The notes beneath the pieces were generated by a model. The model was not told the DNA's origin. It made no database searches and worked only from the letters and a program-made list of their open reading frames with translations. This document shows positions 1 to 8,520 of a stretch of 56,830 nt of DNA, piece by piece (the stretch's first letter is position 1; every line of letters starts with the position of its first letter). Made by a program: the position numbers and the translations under genes. The DNA is from Pseudoalteromonas sp. T1lg88 (GTDB lineage: Bacteria > Pseudomonadota > Gammaproteobacteria > Enterobacterales > Alteromonadaceae), in NCBI RefSeq assembly GCF_002964765.1, contig NZ_PQCF01000003.1, positions 1-56,830 of the forward strand. The letters run 5' to 3'.

Positions 1-145
1 CGTAGAAATGGTAATGCCTGGCGACAACATCAAGATGACTGTTGAACTAATCTGCCCAATCGCGATGGACGAAGGTCTACGTTTCGCGATTCGTGAAGGT
101 GGTCGTACAGTAGGTGCTGGTGTTGTAGCAACTATCGTAGAGTAA
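1..145 (+). CDS. tuf: Elongation factor Tu, C-terminal end (partial)
   Basis: The reading frame is open from base 2 and encodes the last 47 residues of EF-Tu, the GTPase that brings aminoacyl-tRNA to the ribosome. The end reads VEMVMPGDN...[17 protein letters not shown] and stops with TAA at 143-145; this is the conserved domain III end. The start lies outside the window. A second tuf copy begins at the right edge, so the genome probably has two near-identical tuf genes. A strong terminator follows directly and rpsJ does not follow tuf here. Confidence 0.97.
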   Translation, partial: VEMVMPGDNIKMTVELICPIAMDEGLRFAIREGGRTVGAGVVATIVE

Positions 146-159
146 TAGTTACTCTCAAG

Positions 160-189
160 AAAAAAGGCCGCTTTTAGCGGCCTTTTTTG
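160..189 (+). terminator. Rho-independent terminator after tuf
   Basis: A GGCCGC/GCGGCC stem (166-171 and 177-182) with a five-base TTTTA loop is preceded by an A-run and followed by six T. It closes the tuf transcript 15 bases after the stop codon. Confidence 0.9.
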
Positions 190-553
190 TGCCTGAAAGT
201 TGAGAAGACCAGCTTCACGGCCGTGAAGGCTGAAAGCGGAAATAAGCGAGTGAACAATTTCACTCGCGCCGCTTGAAGGCGACGAGCTCTGCGAGGAGCG
301 GGAGGGCGTACAGTAGGCAAGGCGCAGCCTTGCTAGTGTTTGTACACTCGGTGCTTACCGTGGATACCAAAAGCCGCTTCAGCGGCCTTTATCACTTCTG
401 TAATACCTTCTACATACTCACCTTTTCCGTTAAAACTCCTCACAGCTCTCTGTGGTGCGATCTTGTCGCGTTGGCGACCCAACTAGATCTCCAATCTCAG
501 CCTTTTTGGGTTAGCCATGACGAGCATTACCACATTGATTTTTAAGTGCCTAG
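190..553. other. Noncoding spacer with hairpins
   Basis: No convincing gene is present. A 9-bp stem with a CAAT loop lies at 246-267 (GCGAGTGAA/TTCACTCGC). A second terminator-like hairpin, GCCGC-TTCA-GCGGC at 373-386, is preceded by A and followed by CTTTAT. GATCTTGTCGCGTTGGCGAC at 459-478 recurs at 16086-16102 and, inverted with one extra base, at 16220-16240, so it belongs to an intergenic repeat family of this genome. Confidence 0.5.
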
Positions 554-767
554 TGTGTAAATGTCGTCAAAATAGAGCAAATTTGAATGTCTACTTAAAA
601 ATGATGCTGTCACCTAAAGTTAGTGTTTTCTTTATTTTTACACGACAGCATTTTAATGGAGTGCATCGCCGATGCAGTTTGGAGCAAATTTGAATGTCTA
701 AGTGGAATTAAGTATGTCGTCTAAATTGTATGAATCTCCAATTTTGGCTGGACATTCAAATTTACTC
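554..767. repeat. Array of short repeats resembling a transposon end
   Basis: A 19-base sequence, GAGCAAATTTGAATGTCTA, occurs exactly at 575-593 and 682-700. A third copy is inverted at 751-767 with one mismatch over 17 bases. A second unit, ATGTCGTC(A/T)AAAT, occurs at 561-573 and 714-726. The stretch begins TGTGTAAATGTCGTC at 554. Several short TGTC-containing sites in both orientations resemble the transposase-binding arrays at the ends of Tn7/Tn402-type elements. No transposase gene is nearby, so that reading is inference. The region from here to 873 has no other gene. Confidence 0.5.
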
Positions 768-873
768 ATCCACGTTGTGTTTTAAATCATAAATTCGGTA
801 AGAGCTTAATAAAATTGACTAAACAGCCACTTAGCGCCAATCTAACGAGATTGTCCCCGACGTTAAAACGCTT

Positions 874-1470
874 ATGCCTGAGCTGAAGATCCCCACGAAT
901 ATTCCCCGTACCCATAGTCGCTTTGGCCGTTGGCTGGGTACCAAGGTGCTGAACTGGTTTGGTTGGCAGGTGGTGGGGGAGTTTCCCGAGCATGGCAAGT
1001 TTGTCGCCGCGGTGGCGCCTCACACCTCAAACTGGGATTTTGTTATCGCCATCGCGGTGAAAATGCACTTGCAGGTGCGGATCCGCTTTTTAGGTAAGCA
1101 CAGTATTTTTGTCTGGCCTTTGGCGCCCTTGTTACGAAAGTGGGGTGGTATTCCTGTCGACAGACGCTCTTCCCATGGCGTGGTGGCCCAGGTGAAGACT
1201 CTGTTTGATAACAGCGACGCGCTGATCCTCGGCTTGGCGCCTGAGGGCACCCGCAAATATACGCCGCAATGGAAAAGTGGTTTTCTGCATATCGCCAAGG
1301 CGGCAAAGGTTCCCGTGGTGCCCATGGCGCTGGATTACAGTAAAAAGCAGTTTGTGATCATGGCACCGTTAGAGGTTGGAGAAGATATAGATATAACCCT
1401 GGCTCAGGTAAAGGCCCTGTTTCCCGCCGAGATGGCGAAATATCCCCAGCAGGTATCGGGCATCAAGTAA
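874..1470 (+). CDS. Lysophospholipid acyltransferase family protein (PlsC-like)
   Basis: A 198-residue protein with the acyltransferase signature: the H(X)4D motif in APHTSNWDF near residue 50, GGIPVDR near 90, and APEGTR near 122. In the PlsC/LPLAT family these residues bind glycerol-phosphate and catalyse acyl transfer. It is shorter than PlsC itself (about 245 residues) and resembles the compact marine gammaproteobacterial group usually annotated only as 1-acyl-sn-glycerol-3-phosphate acyltransferase. The substrate is not known. It probably acts at the inner face of the inner membrane. The ATG at 874 lacks a strong Shine-Dalgarno sequence, so the start is somewhat uncertain. It stands alone, 73 bases ahead of the sensor kinase gene. 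Confidence 0.85.
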   Translation: MPELKIPTNIPRTHSRFGRWLGTKVLNWFGWQVVGEFPEHGKFVAAVAPHTSNWDFVIAIAVKMHLQVRIRFLGKHSIFVWPLAPLLRKWGGIPVDRRSSHGVVAQVKTLFDNSDALILGLAPEGTRKYTPQWKSGFLHIAKAAKVPVVPMALDYSKKQFVIMAPLEVGEDIDITLAQVKALFPAEMAKYPQQVSGIK

Positions 1471-1543
1471 CACTAAAGTCAGTGGTGTTTTTACATACAG
1501 CAAGCGCTATGATGATGAGAAAATAATAATAAATTAGCCCGTT

Positions 1544-4500
1544 ATGTTCTCGATTGGTGTGATAAGCCTGATTGCCCTGGCCTACCTTGGGGTCTTGTTC
1601 GCCGTGGCCTGGTATGCGGATAAATTCAAGCACCGCGCCAGTGCTTGGGTTTATGGTCTGTCGCTCGGGGTGTATTGTACCTCCTGGGCGTTTTACGGCA
1701 CCACGGCGCAGGCCGCCAATAACGGTTGGTGGCTGGCTCCCACCTATACCGGCACCATCTTACTCTTTATATTTGGCTGGCAAATCTATACCCGCATCGC
1801 CACCATCTGTCGCCAGCAGCAACTGACCTCCATGGCCGACTTTATTGCCACCCGTTATGGTCAGTCATCCAGTTTGTCGGGCCTGGTGTCACTGATTTCG
1901 GTGATCGCCATAGTGCCCTATATCGCTCTGCAGCTAAATGCCACCAGTGCCAGTATCACTATGCTCACCGAGGTGGAGCGCGGGCAAAACGACTATTTCT
2001 ATCAGGACAGTACCTTTTATATCACCCTGACCCTGGCGCTGTTTGCCATTTTATTCGGGGCGCGAAGGGTGCGCCCCAGTGAGCACAATCCGGGCTTGAT
2101 GGCCTCCATCGCCTTTGAGTCCGTGGTCAAGTTGCTGGCCTTCGTCGGTGTGGGTTTATTTATTTGCTTTGGTTTGTTCGACTCGCCTCAGGCCATTTTT
2201 GCGGCGGCGCAGCAGCAGGAAATCGTGGCACAGATGCAAACCACCGCCAGCCCTGGCTATGTCTATTGGGTGCATGTCCTGCTCGGCCTGTTGGCAACCC
2301 TGTGTTTACCGCGACAGTTCCATACCGCCTTTATCGAGCATGATAACGAGCAGCAGATAAGGACCTCGCGCTGGCTGTTCCCCCTTTATCTGTTGCTGAT
2401 TAACCTCTTTATTCTGCCCATCGCCTATGCGGGCCTGGTGTATTTTCAGGGTCAGGATGTGGGCTACGACACCTTTGTGCTGGCCCTGCCTATTGCCGCC
2501 GAGGCGCCCTGGGTGTCGTTGTTGGCCTTCTTGGGGGGCTTTTCTGCGGCGACCAGCATGGTGATCGTCTCCACCATAGTCTTGTCTATCATGATCACCA
2601 ACGACTTTATTAACCAGTTTTTGCTGCGCCGCTCACAGCTGAGTTCGTCCCACCGCGGCCTCTCCAAGTTTAAATTACTTCAGGCGCGTCGGGTGGTGAT
2701 CGTGGTGATCCTGCTACTCAGTTATGCCTGCCACCGGGTACTGGCCGAGGGTAATACCCTGGCCAATATGGGTCTGATGTCTTTTACTTTGGTGGCCCAA
2801 TTTGCCCCGGCGATGATCATCGGCCTGTGGTGGTCTAAGGCCTCGTGTCGCGGCGCCCAGCTGGGTATTTTAAGCGGCTCGGCGATTTGGTTTTACACCC
2901 TGCTGTTGCCAAGCGTGTATAGCGCCCTGTATGGCGAGGCCGTCTGGCTGAACGAGGGGCCCTGGCAGATTTCCTGGTTGGCGCCCAACGATCTGTTTTC
3001 CTTGGGTCTGGAGCCTTTAACCCAGGCCGTGCTGCTGTCTTTGGGTGTAAACACATTTGTGTATTTGCTGGTGCCCTTTATCAGCGCGGCGCAGCTGGCC
3101 GAGCGCCTGCAAAGCAATAAGTTTATTCTGCGTGGCGTTGAAGAGCGTGACGCCAATATCGCCCTTAGCTATCAAGAGCTGGCGCTGCTATTACAACGTT
3201 TTAGCGAGCCGGAACGGGCCGCCGAGCTGGTAGAAAAATACTTCCCCGCCGCCCGCAATCTTTGGAAGGAGCAGGCGCCCACCACGGTGGAAGAGCGGGT
3301 CGAGCGGGAAATGTCGGCCTTGGTCGGTGGCGCCTCGGCGCGGCTGATCCTCGATGTGGCTAAGGATGAAAAACGCCAGCCCTTTGAGCAGGTGGCGGAG
3401 TTTGTCGATGAGGCCTCCCAGGTACTGCGCTTTAACCGGGATCTATTGCAGGCCACCATAGAAAACATAGAGCAAGGTATTAGTGTGGTCGACAGCGACC
3501 TCAAACTGGTGGCCTGGAATCAGGGCTATCAGGAGATGTTTGCCTATCCAAAAGACATGCTGGCGGTAGGGCGACCCGTGGCCGAGCTGATCCGCTTTAA
3601 TGCCGAGCGTGGCCTGTTTGAATGCCAGCAAATCGAGGCGGAGGTAAGCAAACGCATCGCCCACCTGCGCCGTGGCAGTGCCTATAAATATCGCCGTGAG
3701 CACAATGATGGCCGGGTCTTCGAGATGCAGGGTAACCCCTTGCCCGGCGGCGGTTTTGTTACTACTTACACAGATATCAGCGACTTTGTGCAACAGCAAC
3801 GAGAGTTAGAGCTGGCCAACTTGAATCTGGAAGAGAAAATAGCCGCTCGTACCAGTGAGTTGGTGGCCACTAACTATGCCCTGATAGCGGCCAAGCGTGA
3901 GGCGGAATCGGCTACCGAAAGTAAGACCCGATTTTTCGCCGCCGCCAGTCATGATCTGTTACAGCCCTTTAATGCCGCTAGTTTATTTTGCTCGCTGATG
4001 AGCGAAAAGGCGCAGGGCTCGGAATTGGCCGAGCTGGCGCAGAATATTCGCAACTCCCTGGCCAGTGCGGAGGACCTGCTGTCGAGCATCTTACAGCTCA
4101 CCAAGCTGGAGTCCGGCTCCTTTAAAATCAATAATACATACTTCTCCCTGACCAGCCTGTTACAACCCCTTGCCAATGAATACGGGGCCTTGGCCAAAGA
4201 CAAGGGCCTGGCATTTCGCCTGCAGGGCGCCGAGGTAATGCTGAAAACGGACAAGGCGCTGCTCAAGCGGGTGCTGAGCAACCTGTTGAGTAACGCCATT
4301 CGCTATACCGAGCGGGGCGAAATCCGAGTGCTCTGCGAGTGTCATGGTCAGCAGTTATCCATTATGGTGGAAGACACCGGTGCCGGCATAGCCAAGCAAG
4401 ATCAGGAACTGATTTTTGAGGAATTTAAACAGTTGCAGGGCAAGGAGCAGGCTCAGGGCCTGGGTTTGGGACTGGCCATTAGCAAGCGTATTTGTGCCGC

Positions 4501-5008
4501 TTTGGATATCAATATGACGCTGGGTTCACAGCTCGGCAAGGGCACGCAGTTTACCCTGAACCTGCCATGCTCTAGCCAGGTGCAAAACATAGCGCCAGAG
4601 TTCAATGAGCTCAAAGGGCAGGATAATCAACTGGCGGGTCTGCGCATCTGGCTGCTCGACAATGATGATAACGTGTTACAGGCGCTGTCTCAGGTGCTCC
4701 AGAATTGGGGATGCAGCGTGGCGCTGGCCAATGATCAGGCGCAGTTGGCGGAGTTGGTCAATGGCGGTGACGCGGATATTCTGATTGCCGACTACCAGCT
4801 CGATGATGGCGTCACCGGCTTGCAGGTGATCCAGGCTTTAGGCTTGGAGGAGATGGCAATCGTGATCAACACCGCCAACCATGACGAGGCCATTCGTGAG
4901 CGCGTCAGTGATTGCGGTTATCCCTTGTTGTATAAGCCGCTAAAAACTCCAGCATTAAAGCGTACTTTAAAGCGCTTAAAGGCGAATCAGGAGCGGGTTA
5001 AATTGTAG
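1544..5008 (+). CDS. crbS: Hybrid sensor histidine kinase with SSS transporter domain (CrbS-like)
   Basis: A 1154-residue protein. About 500 N-terminal residues form a multi-helix sodium/solute symporter (SLC5) domain. A linker in the STAC position follows, then a PAS domain (about 633-750), a coiled coil, HisKA with the phospho-accepting histidine at H803 (ASHDLLQPFN), an HATPase domain (N-box N917 in LLSNAIRY, then EDTGAGI), and a C-terminal receiver with D1083 (IADYQLDDG). This architecture is that of CrbS (Vibrio) and MxtR (Pseudomonas), which sense acetate metabolism and control acs with the LuxR-type partner CrbR/ErdR. The presumed partner gene lies convergently downstream. The ligand is inferred from the family. 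The next gene block degrades a C4 acid to acetyl units, which fits an acetate or short-acid regulon. The start ATG has a poor Shine-Dalgarno sequence. Confidence 0.85.
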   Translation: MFSIGVISLIALAYLGVLFAVAWYADKFKHRASAWVYGLSLGVYCTSWAFYGTTAQAANNGWWLAPTYTGTILLFIFGWQIYTRIATICRQQQLTSMADFIATRYGQSSSLSGLVSLISVIAIVPYIALQLNATSASITMLTEVERGQNDYFYQDSTFYITLTLALFAILFGARRVRPSEHNPGLMASIAFESVVKLLAFVGVGLFICFGLFDSPQAIFAAAQQQEIVAQMQTTASPGYVYWVHVLLGLLATLCLPRQFHTAFIEHDNEQQIRTSRWLFPLYLLLINLFILPIAYAGLVYFQGQDVGYDTFVLALPIAAEAPWVSLLAFLGGFSAATSMVIVSTIVLSIMITNDFINQFLLRRSQLSSSHRGLSKFKLLQARRVVIVVILLLSYACHRVLAEGNTLANMGLMSFTLVAQFAPAMIIGLWWSKASCRGAQLGILSGSAIWFYTLLLPSVYSALYGEAVWLNEGPWQISWLAPNDLFSLGLEPLTQAVLLSLGVNTFVYLLVPFISAAQLAERLQSNKFILRGVEERDANIALSYQELALLLQRFSEPERAAELVEKYFPAARNLWKEQAPTTVEERVEREMSALVGGASARLILDVAKDEKRQPFEQVAEFVDEASQVLRFNRDLLQATIENIEQGISVVDSDLKLVAWNQGYQEMFAYPKDMLAVGRPVAELIRFNAERGLFECQQIEAEVSKRIAHLRRGSAYKYRREHNDGRVFEMQGNPLPGGGFVTTYTDISDFVQQQRELELANLNLEEKIAARTSELVATNYALIAAKREAESATESKTRFFAAASHDLLQPFNAASLFCSLMSEKAQGSELAELAQNIRNSLASAEDLLSSILQLTKLESGSFKINNTYFSLTSLLQPLANEYGALAKDKGLAFRLQGAEVMLKTDKALLKRVLSNLLSNAIRYTERGEIRVLCECHGQQLSIMVEDTGAGIAKQDQELIFEEFKQLQGKEQAQGLGLGLAISKRICAALDINMTLGSQLGKGTQFTLNLPCSSQVQNIAPEFNELKGQDNQLAGLRIWLLDNDDNVLQALSQVLQNWGCSVALANDQAQLAELVNGGDADILIADYQLDDGVTGLQVIQALGLEEMAIVINTANHDEAIRERVSDCGYPLLYKPLKTPALKRTLKRLKANQERVKL

Positions 5009-5121
5009 GTCGGTGCTTTGCGCCGACAAAGCGAGATTCGCGCCCATTTGTCGGGCTGCTAGGTAACTGCTCCTGCGTTACCCTAATACCGCCATCCATG
5101 GCGGCAGAATCCCGACCTACA
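5004..5121. repeat. REP-like inverted pair between convergent genes
   Basis: TGTAGGTCGG starts at 5004 and overlaps the crbS stop codon. The inverted counterpart CCGACCTACA ends at 5121, three bases from the crbR stop. The left unit continues TGCTTTGCGCCGACAAAGC, itself a stem-loop (GTCGG/CCGAC). Related 28-base copies lie at 16042-16069 and 19309-19336. The paired arrangement resembles BIME-type intergenic repeats and could terminate or protect both convergent mRNAs. Confidence 0.7.
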
Positions 5122-5123
5122 AT

Positions 5124-5780
5124 TCAGGCTTCTTCGCTTTCGGCCACTGTGGCCATTTGCTTGAATAAAATGCCCGCCTGGGTGCGGTTGTAGACATTGA
5201 GCTTTTTCAAAATGGCCGAGACATGCTGCTTAATGGTGGTTTCCTGAATCGACATGGCATAGGCAATTTGCTTATTGAGCATGCCATCGGCGATCATGCT
5301 TAACACTCTATACTGCTGTGGCGTCAGTTTTTCCAGGTTACGGGCAAACTGGGCCTGCTCACTGTCGTCGTCGGTGCAAATTTCCGTTTGTGGCGGTAAC
5401 CAGTTTTCCCCTTCGATAACCTGGGCTATGGCTTCACTGATCACATCCAGGGATGAAGACTTGGGAATATAGGCACTGGCACCGAGCGCCATGGCTTGTT
5501 CAATTATGCTGGGATGTTCATTGGCGGAGACCATGATCACCAGAATATCCGGGTATTGATTGCGCAGTCGCGCTAAGCCTTCCAGGCCTTGAGCACCGGG
5601 AATGGTGAGATCTAAAAACACCAGTTCAATCTCCGGATGGACGACAAGGGCACTAAACAGCTCCGATAGATCGCTGGCTTCTAAAATTGGCTCATCGGCC
5701 ATGGCCTGAGCGGCGGCTTGTTTGAGGGCGCTGCGAAATAACGGGTGATCATCGGCGATAATGGCTTGCACACTGGGCAT
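5124..5780 (-). CDS. crbR: LuxR/NarL-family response regulator (CrbR-like)
   Basis: A 218-residue protein with an N-terminal receiver domain (acidic pair D10/D11, phospho-accepting D57 in VFLDLTIPG) and a C-terminal GerE/LuxR helix-turn-helix (about 152-205, LTPQQYRVLSMIADGMLNKQ). It is a DNA-binding regulator. In Vibrio and Pseudomonas the CrbR/ErdR family activates acetyl-CoA synthetase and other short-carbon genes when phosphorylated by CrbS/MxtR. Here the gene converges on the crbS-like gene across a REP pair, and lies beside the 3-hydroxybutyrate locus, which may be one of its targets (inference). A sigma70-type promoter lies just upstream. Confidence 0.85.
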   Translation of the reverse strand: MPSVQAIIADDHPLFRSALKQAAAQAMADEPILEASDLSELFSALVVHPEIELVFLDLTIPGAQGLEGLARLRNQYPDILVIMVSANEHPSIIEQAMALGASAYIPKSSSLDVISEAIAQVIEGENWLPPQTEICTDDDSEQAQFARNLEKLTPQQYRVLSMIADGMLNKQIAYAMSIQETTIKQHVSAILKKLNVYNRTQAGILFKQMATVAESEEA

Positions 5781-5803
5781 CCTAAGTTGACTCCATCTTC
5801 CTC

Positions 5804-5832
5804 GTTATAGGGGATTTTATTAGTCGCGGCAA
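5804..5832 (-). promoter_or_regulatory. Predicted crbR promoter
   Basis: On the minus strand TTGCCG (5832-5827) and TATAAC (5809-5804) are separated by exactly 17 bases. The predicted start lies near 5797, about 17 bases from the crbR ATG. Confidence 0.55.
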
Positions 5833-5857
5833 GGGCCTGCGTTAAGTTGCATATGGA

Positions 5858-5896
5858 AAGGCGGCCATTTGAAACCGGGGGAGGGCTGGCCGCCTT
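5858..5896 (-). terminator. Hairpin after the TonB-dependent receptor gene
   Basis: Perfect 10-bp arms AAGGCGGCCA/TGGCCGCCTT enclose a 19-base loop. Read on the minus strand the stem is followed by only a short T-run, so this is a weak terminator or mRNA-stabilising structure 15 bases past the receptor stop codon. Confidence 0.5.
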
Positions 5897-5911
5897 GATA
5901 CGCAAGAAAGG

Positions 5912-8218
5912 TTAGAAGTTATAACCCACGGTGAGCGACACGGTGCGCGGGTCACCAAAGTAGCCGATCAAGGTGTTATCGCCACCCAGACCCGGGGTGT
6001 ACTTACTGACATCCGTGGGATCAGACGCATCCGGGGTGACAAACTGATAGCCGCCGATCATATATTCTTCATCCGTTAAGTTCTTGCCATGGAGGCCAAC
6101 ACGCCAGTGGCCGTCGCTGCTGTACCAGTTAACGCTGAGGTTAAGCAGGCCATAGCTGTCCTGGCTGAGCAGGCTGTCTTCTTCGAATAACACATAGTCG
6201 CCACGGTAGTAGTAGTTAGTGTTAAACACCCAGTCGCCGTTGTCCGTATACAGGCGATAGGTCGCACCCAGGTTAAAGGTAAGATCCGGGGTGTTTGAGA
6301 TGCTAAAGCGATCCGATTTATCGAAGGTTTCGCCGCTAACAGGGTCTGTATCCAACACCTCTTCGAAATCGGAGTCGATATAGCCCATTGACGCATCAAA
6401 TGTTAGGGCGTCGGTGGCGACATAGTTCAGCTCCACTTCCACCCCGTCCGCCGACGATTTACCTATATTGCCCAGACGCTGATTAAGCACCGCCGAGCTA
6501 TCGCCGGGCAGTACAGAAATATACTGGCGGTCTTCATGATCTAAGGTAAAGAAGGTGATATTGGCGCGCAGGTTGTCATTCCATTCACTCTTCATACCCA
6601 GCTCGTAAGAATCCACGATTTCCGGGTTAGCCGCAGGCTCTGCACTGCTGGCTCGGGGGTTAAAGGTGCCCGATTTAAAGCCCTGAGCGTAGCTGGCGAA
6701 GAACATGATGTCGTTATTGTATTGATACTCGACGCCGACACGCGGGGTAAAGCGTGACCAATCTTCTTCATCGTCCAATACGCGATTTTCTTCAAAGTCT
6801 GGGCGTTCATAGCCGGGTACCCAGCCAGATTCTGGATAGAGGGTGGCAACTAGGGCGGTGTTATTGACGTAGGCTTCTTTCTTATCCTTGGTATAACGGG
6901 CACCCAGGGTTAATGACCATTGCTCGCTTAGATCCACACTACCCTGAATGTAGGCGGCCTTGCTGGTGGAGTTGCTGCAACCGCTAATTTCGCGGGTGAA
7001 GCTAGGGAGTGGGACGCCAACGCCCAATTTATCGAGCTGCGCGCCCACTTCTAAAATGGCATCGAATACGCCGCATGATTCACCGTCGTAATAGTACAAA
7101 CCGGACACCAGCTTGTAGTTGTCGCCCTGATGGTTCAGTTGCAGCTCGTGGGTGGTTTGCTCGTCATCATAGATGGCGGGCACATCAAAAATACGTAACG
7201 CGGTATTATCAAAGTCGATATTGGTTGGCGAATAACTGTCGCGCTTCGCGCCTATATATTTAAACGAGGTGTCGTCGCTCATGTCCCAGCGTGCGGTCAG
7301 GCTATAGCCTTCCAGCTCCACCTTGTTCCAGGTCGGCATACTGGTGTAAGAGTCATAGACATCATCCGGCACCGGGGCCTCGGTCAGTATGCTGGGTAAT
7401 AAGCGATAGCCGCCTTTGGCGTTGGAGTCATCATCGGTTTTATCCCAGCCGAGGCGGAAAAACAGATCTTCCGTGGGGCGATATTCCAGGGTCAGTCGCG
7501 CTGCGGTAAGATCCTTGTTGTAGTTTTCCTTATCCTGACCATCCAGATCCGACACCAGGAAATCACCAAAACCGTCGCGGTTTAAGGTGGCAAAGCCGTA
7601 ACCAACGTAAAGCTGCTCGTCAATCAGTGGAATTTGCCCGGTGATCTTTAAATCGCGCTGGTTGTAGCTGCCCACAGTACCCTGGATATCAAAGGTCATA
7701 TCGCCGGTCATTTCCTTGGTGACATACTTCACCGCGCCGCCAATGGTGTTTTTACCGTAGAGTGTCCCCTGAGGGCCACGTAATACTTCAATTTGCTGGA
7801 CATCCAATAAATCCAGTACTGCACCCTGAGGGCGAGCCACGTAGACATCATCTATGTAGATACCCACACCCGGCTCATAACCCCACAGCGGGTCCTGCTG
7901 ACCTACACCGCGAATAAAGGCGGTGATGGTGGAGTTGGTGCCGCGGCTGGCCTGCAAGGTGGTGTTGGGTGAAAACTGCTGCACCTCGGTCATCACCGAA
8001 ATACCGTTTTCCTGTAGTTGCGCGGCGCCGATTGAGGTCACGGCCACCGGTACCTCTTGCAGGTTCTCGACCGTTTTACGGGCGGTAACCTCGATGCGTT
8101 CCAGCTCGGCTTTTTTTACTTCTTCTTCTGCCAAGGCCGTTGGGCTTGCCAGTGCACTTGTGAGTGCCGCCCCAATCGCTAAGGCTAGACTAGAGCGGCG
8201 TAGACTGTATGTGTTCAT
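5912..8218 (-). CDS. TonB-dependent outer-membrane receptor
   Basis: A 768-residue protein with a signal peptide (about 1-30, ending SPTALA) and a TonB-box-like ERIEVTARK. A plug domain follows (EVPVAVTSIG, VEVLRGPQGTLYG-like motif in QIEVLRGPQGTLYGK), then a long beta-barrel ending in VSLTVGYNF with the terminal Phe needed for barrel assembly. These receptors import substrates across the outer membrane using the TonB-ExbBD proton-driven system. The sequence does not reveal the substrate. The gene is divergent from a permease-hydrolase-dehydrogenase-CoA-transferase operon and shares a 300-base control region with it, so I infer that it imports the precursor of that pathway, such as 3-hydroxybutyrate oligomers or esters. 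A siderophore role is less likely because no iron genes are near. Confidence 0.92.
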   Translation of the reverse strand: MNTYSLRRSSLALAIGAALTSALASPTALAEEEVKKAELERIEVTARKTVENLQEVPVAVTSIGAAQLQENGISVMTEVQQFSPNTTLQASRGTNSTITAFIRGVGQQDPLWGYEPGVGIYIDDVYVARPQGAVLDLLDVQQIEVLRGPQGTLYGKNTIGGAVKYVTKEMTGDMTFDIQGTVGSYNQRDLKITGQIPLIDEQLYVGYGFATLNRDGFGDFLVSDLDGQDKENYNKDLTAARLTLEYRPTEDLFFRLGWDKTDDDSNAKGGYRLLPSILTEAPVPDDVYDSYTSMPTWNKVELEGYSLTARWDMSDDTSFKYIGAKRDSYSPTNIDFDNTALRIFDVPAIYDDEQTTHELQLNHQGDNYKLVSGLYYYDGESCGVFDAILEVGAQLDKLGVGVPLPSFTREISGCSNSTSKAAYIQGSVDLSEQWSLTLGARYTKDKKEAYVNNTALVATLYPESGWVPGYERPDFEENRVLDDEEDWSRFTPRVGVEYQYNNDIMFFASYAQGFKSGTFNPRASSAEPAANPEIVDSYELGMKSEWNDNLRANITFFTLDHEDRQYISVLPGDSSAVLNQRLGNIGKSSADGVEVELNYVATDALTFDASMGYIDSDFEEVLDTDPVSGETFDKSDRFSISNTPDLTFNLGATYRLYTDNGDWVFNTNYYYRGDYVLFEEDSLLSQDSYGLLNLSVNWYSSDGHWRVGLHGKNLTDEEYMIGGYQFVTPDASDPTDVSKYTPGLGGDNTLIGYFGDPRTVSLTVGYNF

Positions 8219-8520
8219 CCTGTATCCCCTGTTATTGTCGTTGTCCGTGCGCCGGTATTGTTATGGGTCGTCACGGTATGGGTTTGTTTTAAAAATATTA
8301 ATTAACTGTGACTTTAGGGGAAAAATGCGACGAGGGGGTTAGTACCTTAGTACTATCGCCGCTACAGCCCTTTATTTATGGGGTATAGAGCAATTCTATA
8401 ACCTTAGTACTATGTATTTTAACGGATTGTGGGGCCACACTGATTGCCAGTGTTGTTAACAGAAACAGCTGCTATGCTAGCTCTGATAACTAAAACAATA
8501 ATAATTCGAGGAGCACTTCT
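8219..8520. promoter_or_regulatory. Divergent control region with two TAGTACTA sites
   Basis: The 13-base sequence ACCTTAGTACTAT occurs exactly at 8344-8356 and 8401-8413 and contains the perfect palindrome TAGTACTA. A partial extra copy, TTAGTAC, abuts the first site at 8339-8345. A minus-strand TAATAT (8300-8295) could be the receptor -10; the first site then centres about 62 bases upstream of the start, a typical class I activator position. An extended -10, TGC-TATGCT at 8470-8478, may serve the permease operon. The neighbouring LuxR-type CrbR is the obvious candidate binder, but this is inference. Confidence 0.55.

Noticed and set aside
273..545. 90-residue open frame after tuf
   Set aside because: It runs through hairpins and a dispersed repeat, has no Shine-Dalgarno sequence and no protein-like pattern.
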